The notes under the pieces: generated by a model
What the model was told of the DNA's origin: nothing
What the model saw: the letters and a program-made list of their open reading frames with translations, nothing else
Database searches by the model: none
Shown here: positions 16,153 through 25,193 of the stretch, in pieces
Layout of the letters: each line of letters begins with the position of its first letter
Numbering within the stretch: the first letter of the stretch is position 1
Translations under genes and position numbers: made by a program
DNA from: Clostridia bacterium
GTDB taxonomy: Bacteria; Bacillota; Clostridia; Oscillospirales; CAG-272
Direction of reading: 5' to 3'
NCBI GenBank assembly: GCA_017456895.1
Contig: JAFTIN010000050.1
Location: 1 to 37,687 of the forward strand
DNA: 37,687 bases

Positions 16153-17340
16153 TCACCAATAGAGAGCCCAGTCGGGGTCGAGCATGCGATGAAGCGCCTC
16201 TACAAAGAAGTAATCGCCCCAAATATTGTGCTCGTTGATGCCTATGCCCTGAGGAAGGGCGTAGGTCTGGCTCAAGAGGATGCCGTTTGACACGCTGTCC
16301 TCGGTGGGAAGATACTTGTCGATAAGGACGTCCATCATTCTGTGTATAGCGTTGACGTAGATCTTGCGAAGAGGATCGTTCTCATCCATATACTTAATGC
16401 CCTCAAGCATACCGCACATAGCGATAGCATTGGTGGAGGTGTCTCTGGGCTGGTCGGAGCCGTCGTTGTAGCAAAGGTCCCAATATGCAACGTAGTCGGA
16501 GGGGAGATTGTTAAGAAGATAGTTTGTGGTAGCCTTGAATATCTTCATAGCCTTCTCATCCTTCTTATAGATATAGGTGAGGAGAGGACCGTAGATACCC
16601 CAAGCCTGGCCACGCGCCCACGCAGAGTCGTCATATGCGCCCTGGTGAGTACAGCCTCTGACGGGAGCTCCGGTCTCGGGATCGAAGTAATAGGTGTGGA
16701 AGGTGGAAGCGTCAGCGCGGCAAACGTTGTCTACAGTGGAATTAAAGTGCTTGAAAGCCTTTATCGCATAGGACTCGTCACCTGTAACCTCAGCAGTCCA
16801 ATAAAGAAGCGGAATATTAAGAAGGCAATCAATGATAAGGCGATAATCCTTGGGATCGGAAACGTTACCCCAAGCCTGAATGAACTCGCCCTTCTCTTGA
16901 TATCTGGAAAGAAGATGATCGGCAGCCATGATAGCGGCGGCCTTCCCCTCCTCGTTGCCTGTGAGCTTATATGCGGCAATGCAAGAGGGGCTGAAGAGGA
17001 AGCCCATATCGTGGTGATTTACACCGATCTTCTCGGAAATTCTCTTTGTATAGCTGGGAATATGAGCAAGAGCCACTTCCTTGTACTTCTCGTTACCGGT
17101 GAGCTCATAAAGATGCCAAAGGATACCGGTCCAGAAGCCGCTACCCCAGCCTGCTACGTTCTCCCAAGAGCCGTAAACGTTACCCTCACTGTACTCGCGC
17201 GGGAAAATGGTGCCAACGGTATCTATGCACTTGTTAACCTGTCTTTCACATACCTTAAGAGCGGCCTTGAGCTTCTCGCGGGAGATACGAAATTCGGAAT
17301 ACTTTTCGGGATTGTTTATTGTGGGAATGTTAGGAAGCAT
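16153..17340 (-). CDS. Glycoside hydrolase family 88, unsaturated glucuronyl hydrolase
   Basis: This 395-aa enzyme removes the unsaturated uronic acid left by polysaccharide lyases from oligosaccharides such as those of glycosaminoglycans. It has an (alpha/alpha)6-barrel. The two conserved aspartates are D111 in NHHDMGF and D171 in LIIDCLLNIPLLYW, 60 residues apart as in Bacillus UGL (D88/D149). The SAWARGQAWGIYG block is also typical. There is no signal peptide, so it acts in the cytosol after import. A sigma-A promoter and an AAGGAGAAG site precede it. No lyase or sugar transporter lies in the window. GH105 is the close alternative, but the HHDMGF block favours GH88. Confidence 0.88.
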   Translation of the reverse strand: MLPNIPTINNPEKYSEFRISREKLKAALKVCERQVNKCIDTVGTIFPREYSEGNVYGSWENVAGWGSGFWTGILWHLYELTGNEKYKEVALAHIPSYTKRISEKIGVNHHDMGFLFSPSCIAAYKLTGNEEGKAAAIMAADHLLSRYQEKGEFIQAWGNVSDPKDYRLIIDCLLNIPLLYWTAEVTGDESYAIKAFKHFNSTVDNVCRADASTFHTYYFDPETGAPVRGCTHQGAYDDSAWARGQAWGIYGPLLTYIYKKDEKAMKIFKATTNYLLNNLPSDYVAYWDLCYNDGSDQPRDTSTNAIAMCGMLEGIKYMDENDPLRKIYVNAIHRMMDVLIDKYLPTEDSVSNGILLSQTYALPQGIGINEHNIWGDYFFVEALHRMLDPDWALYW

Positions 17341-17373
17341 AGTTCTTCTCCTTAAAAATAATAGTTCACGTTG

Positions 17374-17402
17374 ATTTTACCATAGGTAAAAGGAAAAGTC
17401 AA
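17374..17402 (-). promoter_or_regulatory. Sigma-A promoter of GH88 gene
   Basis: On the minus strand, TTGACT (17402-17397), 17 bp, then TAAAAT (17379-17374). The start codon follows about 34 nt later. Confidence 0.7.
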
Positions 17403-17483
17403 CAAAGGCAACCACTTTTTCCTCTTTTTGTGAATAATGACATTTTTTATTGTCAATAATGCAAAAAACGAAAGGAGATAAAT

Positions 17484-18092
17484 ATGAAAGCAGTTAAGGA
17501 TTTTTTATTTAACGTTTGGGTGATATTGGGTATTGCCCTGATTATTGCGGCTATGCCGACGGAAAAGGAAGGAGCGATATATGAGGATACTCTAAGGCTA
17601 CATATTCTCGCAGCCTCCGATGACGAAAACGACCAAGAGGTCAAATACGAGATACGCGACAGAGTGCTCGTCAAATACGGAGACGCGCTCTCTAAGTATG
17701 AAAGCAAGGATGAAGCCGAAAACAGAATAAGTGAAATGACCGAGGAGATAAAGACAGACGTAGACGGGTGGCTGAGCGAGCTCGGACGTGACTACACGTC
17801 CACGGTCACTCTCGGCCTTGAGTGGTACGATACGAGGGAGTATGAGGACTTTACCCTGCCGAAGGGATACTACACCTCGCTGAAGATAATGCTCGGTGAG
17901 GCGAAGGGCAAAAACTGGTGGTGCGTTATGTATCCCCCGCTCTGCCTCGATATCGCAACCGAGGATGCCCCGTCTGACGACGCCCTGCTCGGATACACGC
18001 AGGAAGAAAACAAGCTCGTCACGGAGGGCGGATATAATATAAAATTTAAGATACTCGAGGTTTTATCCGAAGCGTTTTCCAAAAAAGGTTGA
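17484..18092 (+). CDS. spoIIR: Stage II sporulation protein R
   Basis: This 202-aa protein is the forespore-made signal that activates SpoIIGA, which then processes pro-sigma-E in the mother cell. An N-terminal signal/membrane segment (about 9-24) is followed by the family blocks LRLHILAASDDENDQEVKYE and GKNWWCVMYPPLCL. Length fits the family. The start has GAAAGGAG upstream. In B. subtilis it is under sigma-F; I could not identify a convincing sigma-F promoter here. Its presence suggests the organism forms spores or recently did. Confidence 0.9.
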   Translation: MKAVKDFLFNVWVILGIALIIAAMPTEKEGAIYEDTLRLHILAASDDENDQEVKYEIRDRVLVKYGDALSKYESKDEAENRISEMTEEIKTDVDGWLSELGRDYTSTVTLGLEWYDTREYEDFTLPKGYYTSLKIMLGEAKGKNWWCVMYPPLCLDIATEDAPSDDALLGYTQEENKLVTEGGYNIKFKILEVLSEAFSKKG

Positions 18093-18117
18093 TTTTGTTT
18101 TTTTCTTGTGGTAGAAT
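18089..18117 (+). promoter_or_regulatory. Sigma-A promoter of smpB
   Basis: TTGATT (18089-18094), 17 bp, then TAGAAT (18112-18117), overlapping the last bases of spoIIR. Confidence 0.6.
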
Positions 18118-18145
18118 AAAGTAAAAATCCTATTTGGAGAAACAA

Positions 18146-18613
18146 ATGGCAGATAAAAAGACAGATTCAAGAATAATCGCCGACAACCGTAAAGCAAGAC
18201 ACGATTATTTTGTTATAGACACATATGAAGCAGGCATAGAGCTCTTCGGCACAGAGGTAAAATCTCTGCGTGCGGGAGGCTGCAATCTCAAGGACTCTTA
18301 CTGTGAGATCGACAATGGCGAGATGTTTGCTCTCGGCGTGCATATCAGCCCGTATGAGCAAGGCAACATCTTCAACCGTGAGCCCCTAAGGCCGAAGAAG
18401 CTCCTGCTCCACAAGGCGGAGATAATGAAGCTAACCGGACTTGTAGCAAGGGACGGCTATACCCTCGTCCCTCTTTCGCTCTACTTCAAGGGCTCGAGAG
18501 TAAAGATGGCGGTCGGCCTATGCAAGGGTAAGAAAAACTACGATAAGCGTGATGATATCGCAAGGCGAGATGCTGACAGAGATATTGAGCGCGCAATGAA
18601 GGAAAGATACTAA
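18146..18613 (+). CDS. smpB: SsrA-binding protein SmpB
   Basis: This 155-aa protein binds tmRNA and brings it to stalled ribosomes for trans-translation. The core shows NRKARHDYFVIDTYEAGIEL, GTEVKSLRAG and the LLLHKAEI block. A basic C-terminal tail (KKNYDKRDDIARRDADRDIE) enters the ribosome decoding centre in known structures. The ATG at 18146 has GGAG six bases upstream, and an in-frame TTG four codons earlier overlaps that site. No tmRNA gene is seen nearby. A ydbS-like gene follows after 23 bp. Confidence 0.95.
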   Translation: MADKKTDSRIIADNRKARHDYFVIDTYEAGIELFGTEVKSLRAGGCNLKDSYCEIDNGEMFALGVHISPYEQGNIFNREPLRPKKLLLHKAEIMKLTGLVARDGYTLVPLSLYFKGSRVKMAVGLCKGKKNYDKRDDIARRDADRDIERAMKERY

Positions 18614-18636
18614 TACACCGAAACGGAGTGATACAT

Positions 18637-19131
18637 ATGGAACTTAAAAAACTTGACAAAGCAGTACTGAAGCTCTGGTACGTTCGCGCGGGTATCGTTG
18701 CCCTTATGCTTATAGGCGTATTCGTAGCCGCGGCTATAATCCTCAGTATAGCAGGCGCGAGCAACGAGGTGACTCTCGCCGTATTATTGGGAGTAGGAAT
18801 ACCGGTTGCTTTACTCCTCTCTTTAGTCCTCATCTGGCCTGTGCTACGCTACAGGATGTTCTCCTGGGGATACGACGATAAGAGGATCGTTGTAAAAGAG
18901 GGCGTCATCTTCAGAAAGAGCGTTGTTATTCCCATCTGTCAGATACAGGATCTGCACAGAACGCAGGGACCTATCATGATCATTCTCGGACTTAGTGACG
19001 TTACCATCTCAACGGCGGGATCAAACTTTGACCTTTCCACTCTTACGGTCGAGGATGCTGACCGTATGATAAACGAGCTCGAGGAGAGCCTTGAAGCGAG
19101 AATTGAGGAGCAAGGTCGTGAAGAGATTTGA
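18637..19131 (+). CDS. Bacterial PH-domain membrane protein (YdbS-like)
   Basis: This 164-aa protein has two membrane helices (about 21-43 and 48-68) followed by one bacterial PH domain of the DUF304/bPH2 type (about 75-150), with SWGYDDKRIVVKEGVIFRKS and the IPICQIQDLHRTQGP strand. The ATG at 18637 is supported by CGGAGTG upstream. It forms a ydbS/ydbT-like pair with the next gene, which begins inside it. In B. subtilis the pair is linked to resistance to a bacteriocin (amylocyclicin), from memory; the role here is unknown. Confidence 0.82.
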   Translation: MELKKLDKAVLKLWYVRAGIVALMLIGVFVAAAIILSIAGASNEVTLAVLLGVGIPVALLLSLVLIWPVLRYRMFSWGYDDKRIVVKEGVIFRKSVVIPICQIQDLHRTQGPIMIILGLSDVTISTAGSNFDLSTLTVEDADRMINELEESLEARIEEQGREEI

Positions 19132-20641
19132 CAAAAGATATATCTACGCAAGCTTGCTGACAGATCTGTTCAGCAGTATTGCAATACCGCTTATCTTCTT
19201 TGAGGAACTTTTCGTCAGCGAGGATTCAACATCTGAAAATATCAGATTTGCTATTCCCTTGTTCATAGCCGTTTCTGCCGTATTTTATCTATGCTTTATT
19301 ACATATAGGATACTTTATTACAGAACATCAGGCTATCAGATGACTGAAAATGAGATCGTCTGCAAAAGGGGTGTATTTTTCAAAAAGCGCTCTATGCTCG
19401 AGTATAAAAGAGTCCATGCCATAAACAAAAGACAGCGCCTTATCCACATGATCTTCGGCATAGCTGTTCTTACCGTAGACAGCGGCTCGGCCAACACCTC
19501 ACACCAGGCGGAAATAACCATAGTTGAAAGAGAAAAGACGGTCGACGCCTTGATAAAAGAGTTGAACTCCTTAAAGGAAAGCGGTGTGAAAACAGGCGAA
19601 ACCGACATAGAGAATAAAGAAGTTCTTCTTTCGGATAAGGACAGTCTGTACACCTTCACCTCGGGAAAGAAAATGCTCTACACATTGATCCATATCATAT
19701 CCACGGCATTCTTCACCGCGGTCTTTTGCATACTGACTGTATTGGTGTTAAGCGCCTGCAAGCTACTCTTGCAGCTTGACTTTCTCGGCACGTGGGGACA
19801 GTACCTCCTCCACGCCGTGCAGATCACAGTAGGGGCAACGCTGCTCTTCTCTGCTTTTTCGTTTATCGGTTATTTGTTACATTCCTTTATTGGATATTAC
19901 AATTTCACCATTACGAAGCAAGACGATAATATACAGATCTCCTACGGACTGCTCGAAAAGCACACCAACACCTTCAGCTACGACAGGATCAAGGCAGTAA
20001 AGATTTCTCAGGGCATAGTCCAGAGAATGCTCGGCTTTGCAACGATCAAGCTCGAGGTTATCGGATACACGGTAAGCAACGAGGAAAACAGTCAAGCTAT
20101 CGGAGTGCTCGTACCGTTTTGCAAATACGAGGAAATCAGTGAGATCCTAAATAGGATATTGCCTGACTTCGTCCCCGATGACAAGCAAACCAAGTCCGTC
20201 TCATATTTCCCCTTCATCTCATGGTTTGCACTTATCCTGGGAACAATAACCGGTCTTGTATTATTGCAAACAGTCGTATCGCTTATGATATTCAAGGTTT
20301 CTTCGGCTATAATCCTTCCCGTTGCGATCGGAATAGTTGGTATAGGAGCTTTCATACTTGCGCTTAAGGCGCTGGACTCCCTGCTCGCCTATCAAAACAA
20401 CGGTCTCACCATTTGCGATGGCAAAATAACTGCTTACTACGGCGGATTTACGAAAAACATCACAGTCTTTAGATCGAATAATCTTATCGCTGCGGAAAAC
20501 GTAACGACTCCGCTCCGCAAAAAGGCGGGTATCACCAGTCTCGTTATGCATCTTAAGACCAATTCAACCTCTAACGAGATCAAGGTCCACATTCAGGAGG
20601 ATAGACTCACGGAAGAAATTGAGCAGATGCTGAGATTATAA
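19118..20641 (+). CDS. Multi-PH-domain membrane protein (YdbT-like)
   Basis: This 507-aa protein carries repeated DUF304/bPH2 domains, each after a pair of membrane helices (helices near residues 10-28, 46-66, 190-213, 230-255, 366-386 and 390-412). PH repeats start near GYQMTENEIVCKRGVFFKKR, NFTITKQDDNIQISYGLLEK and NNGLTICDGKITAYYGGF. The GTG at 19118 is chosen because GAGGAG lies seven bases upstream, and it gives a 14-bp overlap with the ydbS-like gene, a typical coupled arrangement. A strong terminator follows. Confidence 0.82.
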   Translation: MKRFDKRYIYASLLTDLFSSIAIPLIFFEELFVSEDSTSENIRFAIPLFIAVSAVFYLCFITYRILYYRTSGYQMTENEIVCKRGVFFKKRSMLEYKRVHAINKRQRLIHMIFGIAVLTVDSGSANTSHQAEITIVEREKTVDALIKELNSLKESGVKTGETDIENKEVLLSDKDSLYTFTSGKKMLYTLIHIISTAFFTAVFCILTVLVLSACKLLLQLDFLGTWGQYLLHAVQITVGATLLFSAFSFIGYLLHSFIGYYNFTITKQDDNIQISYGLLEKHTNTFSYDRIKAVKISQGIVQRMLGFATIKLEVIGYTVSNEENSQAIGVLVPFCKYEEISEILNRILPDFVPDDKQTKSVSYFPFISWFALILGTITGLVLLQTVVSLMIFKVSSAIILPVAIGIVGIGAFILALKALDSLLAYQNNGLTICDGKITAYYGGFTKNITVFRSNNLIAAENVTTPLRKKAGITSLVMHLKTNSTSNEIKVHIQEDRLTEEIEQMLRL

Positions 20642-20663
20642 TTTATGCGAAAATAATATTCAA

Positions 20664-20693
20664 CCCTCGCTCCGTCTTGGAGCGAGGGCTTTT
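20664..20693 (+). terminator. Terminator after the PH-domain pair
   Basis: A perfect 10-bp stem (CCCTCGCTCC with GGAGCGAGGG) with 5-nt loop is followed by CTTTTGCTT. Nearly the same stem recurs after rsmI. Confidence 0.9.
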
Positions 20694-20698
20694 GCTTA

Positions 20699-20727
20699 TT
20701 GACAAGACTGTCATTGTTTGGTAAAAT
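20699..20727 (+). promoter_or_regulatory. Sigma-A promoter upstream of the ECF sigma gene
   Basis: TTGACA (20699-20704), 17 bp, then TAAAAT (20722-20727). Confidence 0.7.
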
Positions 20728-20753
20728 AATTTTGGAGAAACTTTCAATTTTCC

Positions 20754-20783
20754 TGTAACCTTTTCACTTTTCGATCTGTCATA
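20754..20783 (+). promoter_or_regulatory. Possible ECF-type autoregulatory promoter
   Basis: TGTAACC (20754-20760) resembles the AAC-containing -35 element of ECF sigma promoters. TGTCATA (20777-20783) follows at a fitting distance and resembles the CGTC/GTCA-type -10. Its place directly before the sigma gene suggests the sigma factor drives its own operon. This is inferred from pattern alone. Confidence 0.5.
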
Positions 20784-20838
20784 TAGGATGAAGGCAGGTT
20801 GAATTCAACAAAACTGACGAAGCACCGAGGTGATGATA

Positions 20839-21390
20839 TTGGACGATAGCAGAATAATCGACCTATATTTTATGCGTGACGAGCGCGCTATCGAGGCAAC
20901 GGGCGCAAAATACGGGAAGCTCCTCTATCACGTGTCCTACAGGATCCTGCACTCGGATCCCGACGCGGAGGAGTGTGTGAACGACACGTATATGAAGGCC
21001 TGGAGCTCTATTCCGCCCGAGAGACCGAGCATACTCTCCGCCTTTCTCTCAAGAATAACGAGAAATCTCTCGATAAACCGCTATCTTGCCAACAAGTCGA
21101 GAAGCAAAATCTATGCAAACAGCGGCATACTCGATGAGATGGCAGAGTGTATTCCGGATAATTCGGCACCAATATCGGACGATCTGGAACTGAAGGAGGC
21201 CTTTAACGGTTTCCTTGGGTCGCTGAATATCGCGACACGTAAGATTTTCGTAAAGAGATACTTCTATATGATGTCGGTGCGCGAGATCGCAACAGATATG
21301 AGACTCTCGGTCAGTAACGTCAAGGTCAGCCTTATGAGAACAAGAGAAAAATTCAAGGCTTATCTTGAGAAAGCAGGTATCAGTATATGA
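20839..21390 (+). CDS. ECF-type RNA polymerase sigma factor
   Basis: This 183-aa sigma factor has region 2 (about 5-80, with SDPDAEECVNDTYMKAW and the FLSRITRNLSINRY segment) and region 4 (about 120-175, ending SVREIATDMRLSVSNVKVSL). There is no region 3, so it belongs to the extracytoplasmic-function group. TTG at 20839 is the best start, because GAGGTG lies six bases upstream while the GTG and ATG just before it overlap that site. The family N-terminus (D-D-S-R-I-I-D-L-Y) also begins there. Its stop overlaps the next gene by 4 bp (ATGA), marking the membrane beta-propeller protein as likely partner or anti-sigma factor. Confidence 0.85.
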   Translation: MDDSRIIDLYFMRDERAIEATGAKYGKLLYHVSYRILHSDPDAEECVNDTYMKAWSSIPPERPSILSAFLSRITRNLSINRYLANKSRSKIYANSGILDEMAECIPDNSAPISDDLELKEAFNGFLGSLNIATRKIFVKRYFYMMSVREIATDMRLSVSNVKVSLMRTREKFKAYLEKAGISI

Positions 21391-23318
21391 AGAATAAAAG
21401 GTTACTACAGTCGTTCGGCTTAATTGACGAAAAATACGTAAAGGAGGCAGAACCGAAAATGAAAGCTCCAACAATAGCATCCTCAAAGATATTCGCAAGA
21501 GTAGCGTGCCTCGTTATAGTCATCGCGCTCAGCCTATATCTCTTTATCCCATTTGACAAAAGCGGACCTAAGCTCACAGCCTACGAGGATTCCGAATACT
21601 TCCCTCTCATTGAGACTATCGCAAACTACAGATACAGACCGAGCCCTTATAAGAACAACTTCCAGTGGTTGAGCGCGGGTATCGGCGATCTGTTCGACGG
21701 CTTTCTTGCAAAGGGAGATGCCGATGCACCTAATGATATGGAGGGCGCGCCCGGAGCAAGCTCACCGGACATGGTAGTACCAGATTTCGGCGAATCTAAC
21801 GGAAACTACCAGGAGACCACGGATAACCAGGTCGAGGGAGTAATTGAAGCAGATCTGATGAAAAGAACGGATAAGTATATTTTCCGTCTTAATGACACAT
21901 CTCTCGTCGTATACGACATCAACAAGGAGCAGACAAGAAAAATAACCGAGTTCAAGCTGCCACACGTCGTAGATGACCATAAAAAGTACTCCAACTACAC
22001 CGATATGTATCTGTCAAATGATGCAAGCACCATTATCGTCGTGGAGCTCTACACTAAATCCAAGATATTTTACACAAACACAGACAAGGTGGGTATCACG
22101 GCTTTAGATATAAGCGATATAAACGATATTAAGGTAAAGAAGTCAGTAGTTATAGACGGTATGTATAATACCTCGAGAATGGTGAACGGCAAGCTTATAC
22201 TCATCAGCAATTATGAGATCATAACACCCGATATAGACTACGATAAGCCCGAGACCTTCGTACCAAGCATCACCGACGGAGACGTCACAAAATGCGTAGA
22301 TATCGAGAGTATTATTTACCCCGAGAATATCAGCAGCACAAAATACAGCATCGTCGCTATGATGGACCAAGACTCGCTGGAGGTACTCTCCACTAAAGCC
22401 CTGCTTGATTTTGACGACGACGTATTTGTATCCCGAAATAATATCTACGTAACGAGAGAATATACGCAGAAAACCGTTATCGACAATAAGGGATTATACG
22501 TAAACAAGATGATGAGTGATATCGTAGTCCTTGGTTACGGTAATGACGTCATCGAGAACAAGGGTATCTTTACTGTAGAAGGCACGGTTAAGGACCAATA
22601 CAGCCTGGACGAGTACGACGGACACCTTAGAGTGGTAAGCTCGACAACCGAAAGGTCTCCTTCGGGTTCCTTTAACTCTCAGAACGTAGATCTCACCGTC
22701 TTCAATCTTGAAAGCGGTGAGAAGGTAGCCGAGGTCAAGAGCTTTGCCCCCAACGGTGAGGAAGCGACGTCGGTAAGATTTGATAAAAATACCGCCTACG
22801 TATGCACCGCAGAGGTACGCACCTTCTGTGACCCCGTATACTTCTTCGATCTCTCGGATTACAGCAATATAACCTACACCGATACGGGTGTGATCGACGG
22901 CTTCTCCTCCTCGCTCATTCAGCTCGGCGACGGATACCTGCTCGGTATAGGTGAGAAGAGCTGGGACGAGAACAAGATAGAGGTATACGCCGAAAGGGAC
23001 GGACAGGTAGTCAGCGTAGCAGAATACGTCTTTATAGGAAATTATGCTTCAGAGTATAAAGCCTACTTCATCGACCGCGAGAACGATACCGTCGGAATTC
23101 CGATAAACAATTTCCAGACGATACGCAACGAATACGGTCAGGACGTCGTATGGTATGAGGACGGGTATTTACTGTTCTGTCTTGACGGGGGCGGATATTC
23201 TATCAGATTTATCCCTATTTACTGGTATAACGAGGAAAACCGAGTCAGAGCGTTTGCCGACGACGGATACCTCTATATACTGACCGACCGAGGCATTAAG
23301 GTAGAAAAATATATCTAA
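21387..23318 (+). CDS. Membrane-anchored beta-propeller domain protein, candidate anti-sigma partner
   Basis: This 643-aa protein has a short cytosolic N-terminus (1-34), one membrane helix (about 35-55) and a large outside domain. Around residues 140-170 lies NQVEGVIEADLMKRTDKYIF, the recognised opening of the C-terminal beta-propeller family (PF09826 type), followed by repeated Asp-rich blades to the C-terminus. It lacks the zinc-binding anti-sigma domain, but its 34 cytosolic residues and the 4-bp overlap with the ECF gene make it the obvious sensor for that sigma factor. What it senses is unknown. A terminator follows. Confidence 0.82.
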   Translation: MKNKRLLQSFGLIDEKYVKEAEPKMKAPTIASSKIFARVACLVIVIALSLYLFIPFDKSGPKLTAYEDSEYFPLIETIANYRYRPSPYKNNFQWLSAGIGDLFDGFLAKGDADAPNDMEGAPGASSPDMVVPDFGESNGNYQETTDNQVEGVIEADLMKRTDKYIFRLNDTSLVVYDINKEQTRKITEFKLPHVVDDHKKYSNYTDMYLSNDASTIIVVELYTKSKIFYTNTDKVGITALDISDINDIKVKKSVVIDGMYNTSRMVNGKLILISNYEIITPDIDYDKPETFVPSITDGDVTKCVDIESIIYPENISSTKYSIVAMMDQDSLEVLSTKALLDFDDDVFVSRNNIYVTREYTQKTVIDNKGLYVNKMMSDIVVLGYGNDVIENKGIFTVEGTVKDQYSLDEYDGHLRVVSSTTERSPSGSFNSQNVDLTVFNLESGEKVAEVKSFAPNGEEATSVRFDKNTAYVCTAEVRTFCDPVYFFDLSDYSNITYTDTGVIDGFSSSLIQLGDGYLLGIGEKSWDENKIEVYAERDGQVVSVAEYVFIGNYASEYKAYFIDRENDTVGIPINNFQTIRNEYGQDVVWYEDGYLLFCLDGGGYSIRFIPIYWYNEENRVRAFADDGYLYILTDRGIKVEKYI

Positions 23319-23326
23319 TAAACACG

Positions 23327-23358
23327 AACGGCACCTGCCAATTGGCGGGTGCCGTTTA
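23327..23358. terminator. Bidirectional terminator between convergent genes
   Basis: AACGGCACCTGCC pairs over 13 bp (one G-T) with GGCGGGTGCCGTT around AATT. It lies between the beta-propeller gene and the minus-strand metal ATPase. Confidence 0.85.
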
Positions 23359-23367
23359 TTTATGCTT

Positions 23368-25191
23368 TTATTTTGTTTTAAGAGTACGCATGGAGTTGAG
23401 AATGGCGAGGACGGCTACACCGACGTCGGCAAATACCGCAAGCCACATACCTACGAGGCCTAATGCAACCAAAATCATAGCAAGAACCTTTACCCCGATG
23501 GCAAAGACTATGTTCTGCTTTGAGATATTAAGAGTCTTGCGTGCTATACGGACGGTGTCCGAAAGCTTCATCAGATTATCCGAGATGATAACCGCATCGG
23601 CAGACTCAATGGCGCTGTCAGTACCCTTACCACCCATGGCGATACCGACGTCCGCTCGAGTAAGACAAGGTGCATCGTTAATGCCATCACCGACGTAGAC
23701 TACACCGCCGCTTGATCGGTCGATAATGCCCTCGAGTATCTCGTATTTATCCTCAGGCATAAGGCTGTGATGGACGTGATCTACGTCGAGTTCGCGGCCG
23801 ACGGATATGACCTCGCTCTCACGGTCTCCGGAGAGAATATATGTGCTCTTAACACCGAGCTTACGAAGCGATGCGATAGCCTCGGCGGCCTCGGACTTGA
23901 CCGTATCCCTTACAAGCACAGCACCGATGAATTCACCGTCTCTGGCGGCATATACGGAATATCCGTCAAGCTGAACGTCCGCTCCAACCTCACTCATAAG
24001 TAAGAGATTACCTACCGCTATCTCACACTCACCGACCTTAGCTATAATACCCTTGCCGGGTAGGTCACGGATATTCTCCGCAGGGGTGTAATCCTTGACG
24101 AGGGATTTTAAGCATCTTGCGATCGGGTGATTGGAGTTATGCTCCGCAGAAGCAAGGAGTGAAAGAAGCTCGCCCTCTTCGATCTCTGAATGGATATCTG
24201 CCACTGAAAACTCGCCCGTGGTGAGGGTTCCGGTCTTGTCGAAAACAATGCTTTCAACTCGGGAAATCGGAGAAAACGTATTACCACCCTTATAAAGTAT
24301 GCCCTTGGACGCGGCGGCGCCTATGCCACCGAAAAATGCCATGGGAACAGAGATGACAAGAGCGCAAGGACAGGAAACGACAAGGAAGGATAAAGCGCGA
24401 TAAACAGAAGTCTGCCACGAAAGAAGTCCACAAATCCAAGGAATAAGCGCCATTAATATTGCAAGCCCTGTAACCGTGGGAGTGTATATGCGCGAGAACT
24501 TTGTAATGAAGTTTTCCTCTCTTGATTTACGCTCTCTGGCGTTCTCGACAAGCTCAAGAACCACGGAGGCACGCGAGGCGGAGTGTGAACGGATAGTCAC
24601 ACAAGTGATTGCTCCGTCAAGAACAACGACACCGCTGTCCACCTCATCGCCCTCACCCGCGTCACGGGGCATGGACTCGCCGGTCAATGACGAGGTATCA
24701 AGCCTGCAGGCCCCCGAGATAATGCGCGAGTCGATGGGCACGCGCTCACCGGGGCGGACGATAATGGTAGAGCCTACCTCGACGTCCTCTGCATCCTCCT
24801 CGCTCTCCTCACCGTCAACGATAACTCTGGCAGTATCGGGACAGATGTCAAGAAGCTCCTTTATTGCGCTTCTGCTACGTCTGACCGCCTTGTGCTCAAA
24901 GAACTCGCCGACAAGGAAGAACAGCATTACGGCAACGCCCTCGGTAGCCTCGCCTATCACGAATGCGCCGACAGAGGCTATGGACATAAGAAACTTCTCG
25001 TCAAGGAAGTCGCGCCTTAATATCCCCTTCACCGCCCCGATGAAAACCGAGAGGCCGCATATGAGGAGCGCGGCTATAAGTAAAACGAGTGATACGGTAG
25101 TGTATCCGAGATGCGAGAGTATCGCGCCGGGAATAAAGAAAATGAGACCGGCTATTATCTTAAAAAGCTCGCTTTTAAGTATTCTTTTCAT
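23368..25191 (-). CDS. Heavy-metal P1B-type ATPase (Zn/Cd/Pb exporter)
   Basis: This 607-aa ATP-driven metal exporter belongs to the CadA/ZntA group. The motifs are the actuator loop TGES (170-173), the metal-site CPC (274-276 in SCPCALVIS), the phosphorylated aspartate D318 in DKTGT, an HP pair in EHNSNHPI, and GDGINDAP in the hinge. About eight membrane helices are present. The CPC motif and the CadC-like regulator indicate Zn/Cd/Pb rather than copper. The usual N-terminal metal-binding domain is missing from this chain and is encoded by the separate small gene just upstream, 2 bp away. Confidence 0.92.
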   Translation of the reverse strand: MKRILKSELFKIIAGLIFFIPGAILSHLGYTTVSLVLLIAALLICGLSVFIGAVKGILRRDFLDEKFLMSIASVGAFVIGEATEGVAVMLFFLVGEFFEHKAVRRSRSAIKELLDICPDTARVIVDGEESEEDAEDVEVGSTIIVRPGERVPIDSRIISGACRLDTSSLTGESMPRDAGEGDEVDSGVVVLDGAITCVTIRSHSASRASVVLELVENARERKSREENFITKFSRIYTPTVTGLAILMALIPWICGLLSWQTSVYRALSFLVVSCPCALVISVPMAFFGGIGAAASKGILYKGGNTFSPISRVESIVFDKTGTLTTGEFSVADIHSEIEEGELLSLLASAEHNSNHPIARCLKSLVKDYTPAENIRDLPGKGIIAKVGECEIAVGNLLLMSEVGADVQLDGYSVYAARDGEFIGAVLVRDTVKSEAAEAIASLRKLGVKSTYILSGDRESEVISVGRELDVDHVHHSLMPEDKYEILEGIIDRSSGGVVYVGDGINDAPCLTRADVGIAMGGKGTDSAIESADAVIISDNLMKLSDTVRIARKTLNISKQNIVFAIGVKVLAMILVALGLVGMWLAVFADVGVAVLAILNSMRTLKTK

Positions 25192-25193
25192 AT

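Noticed and set aside
15860-16222. A 120-residue minus-strand open frame spanning the structured region between GH88 and tspO.
   Set aside because: It overlaps the end of GH88 and the terminator stem, has no ribosome-binding site, and its composition follows the hairpins. Read as non-coding.
16342-17355. A 337-residue frame opposite GH88.
   Set aside because: Antisense shadow produced by the codon bias of GH88; the GH88 motifs are on the other strand.
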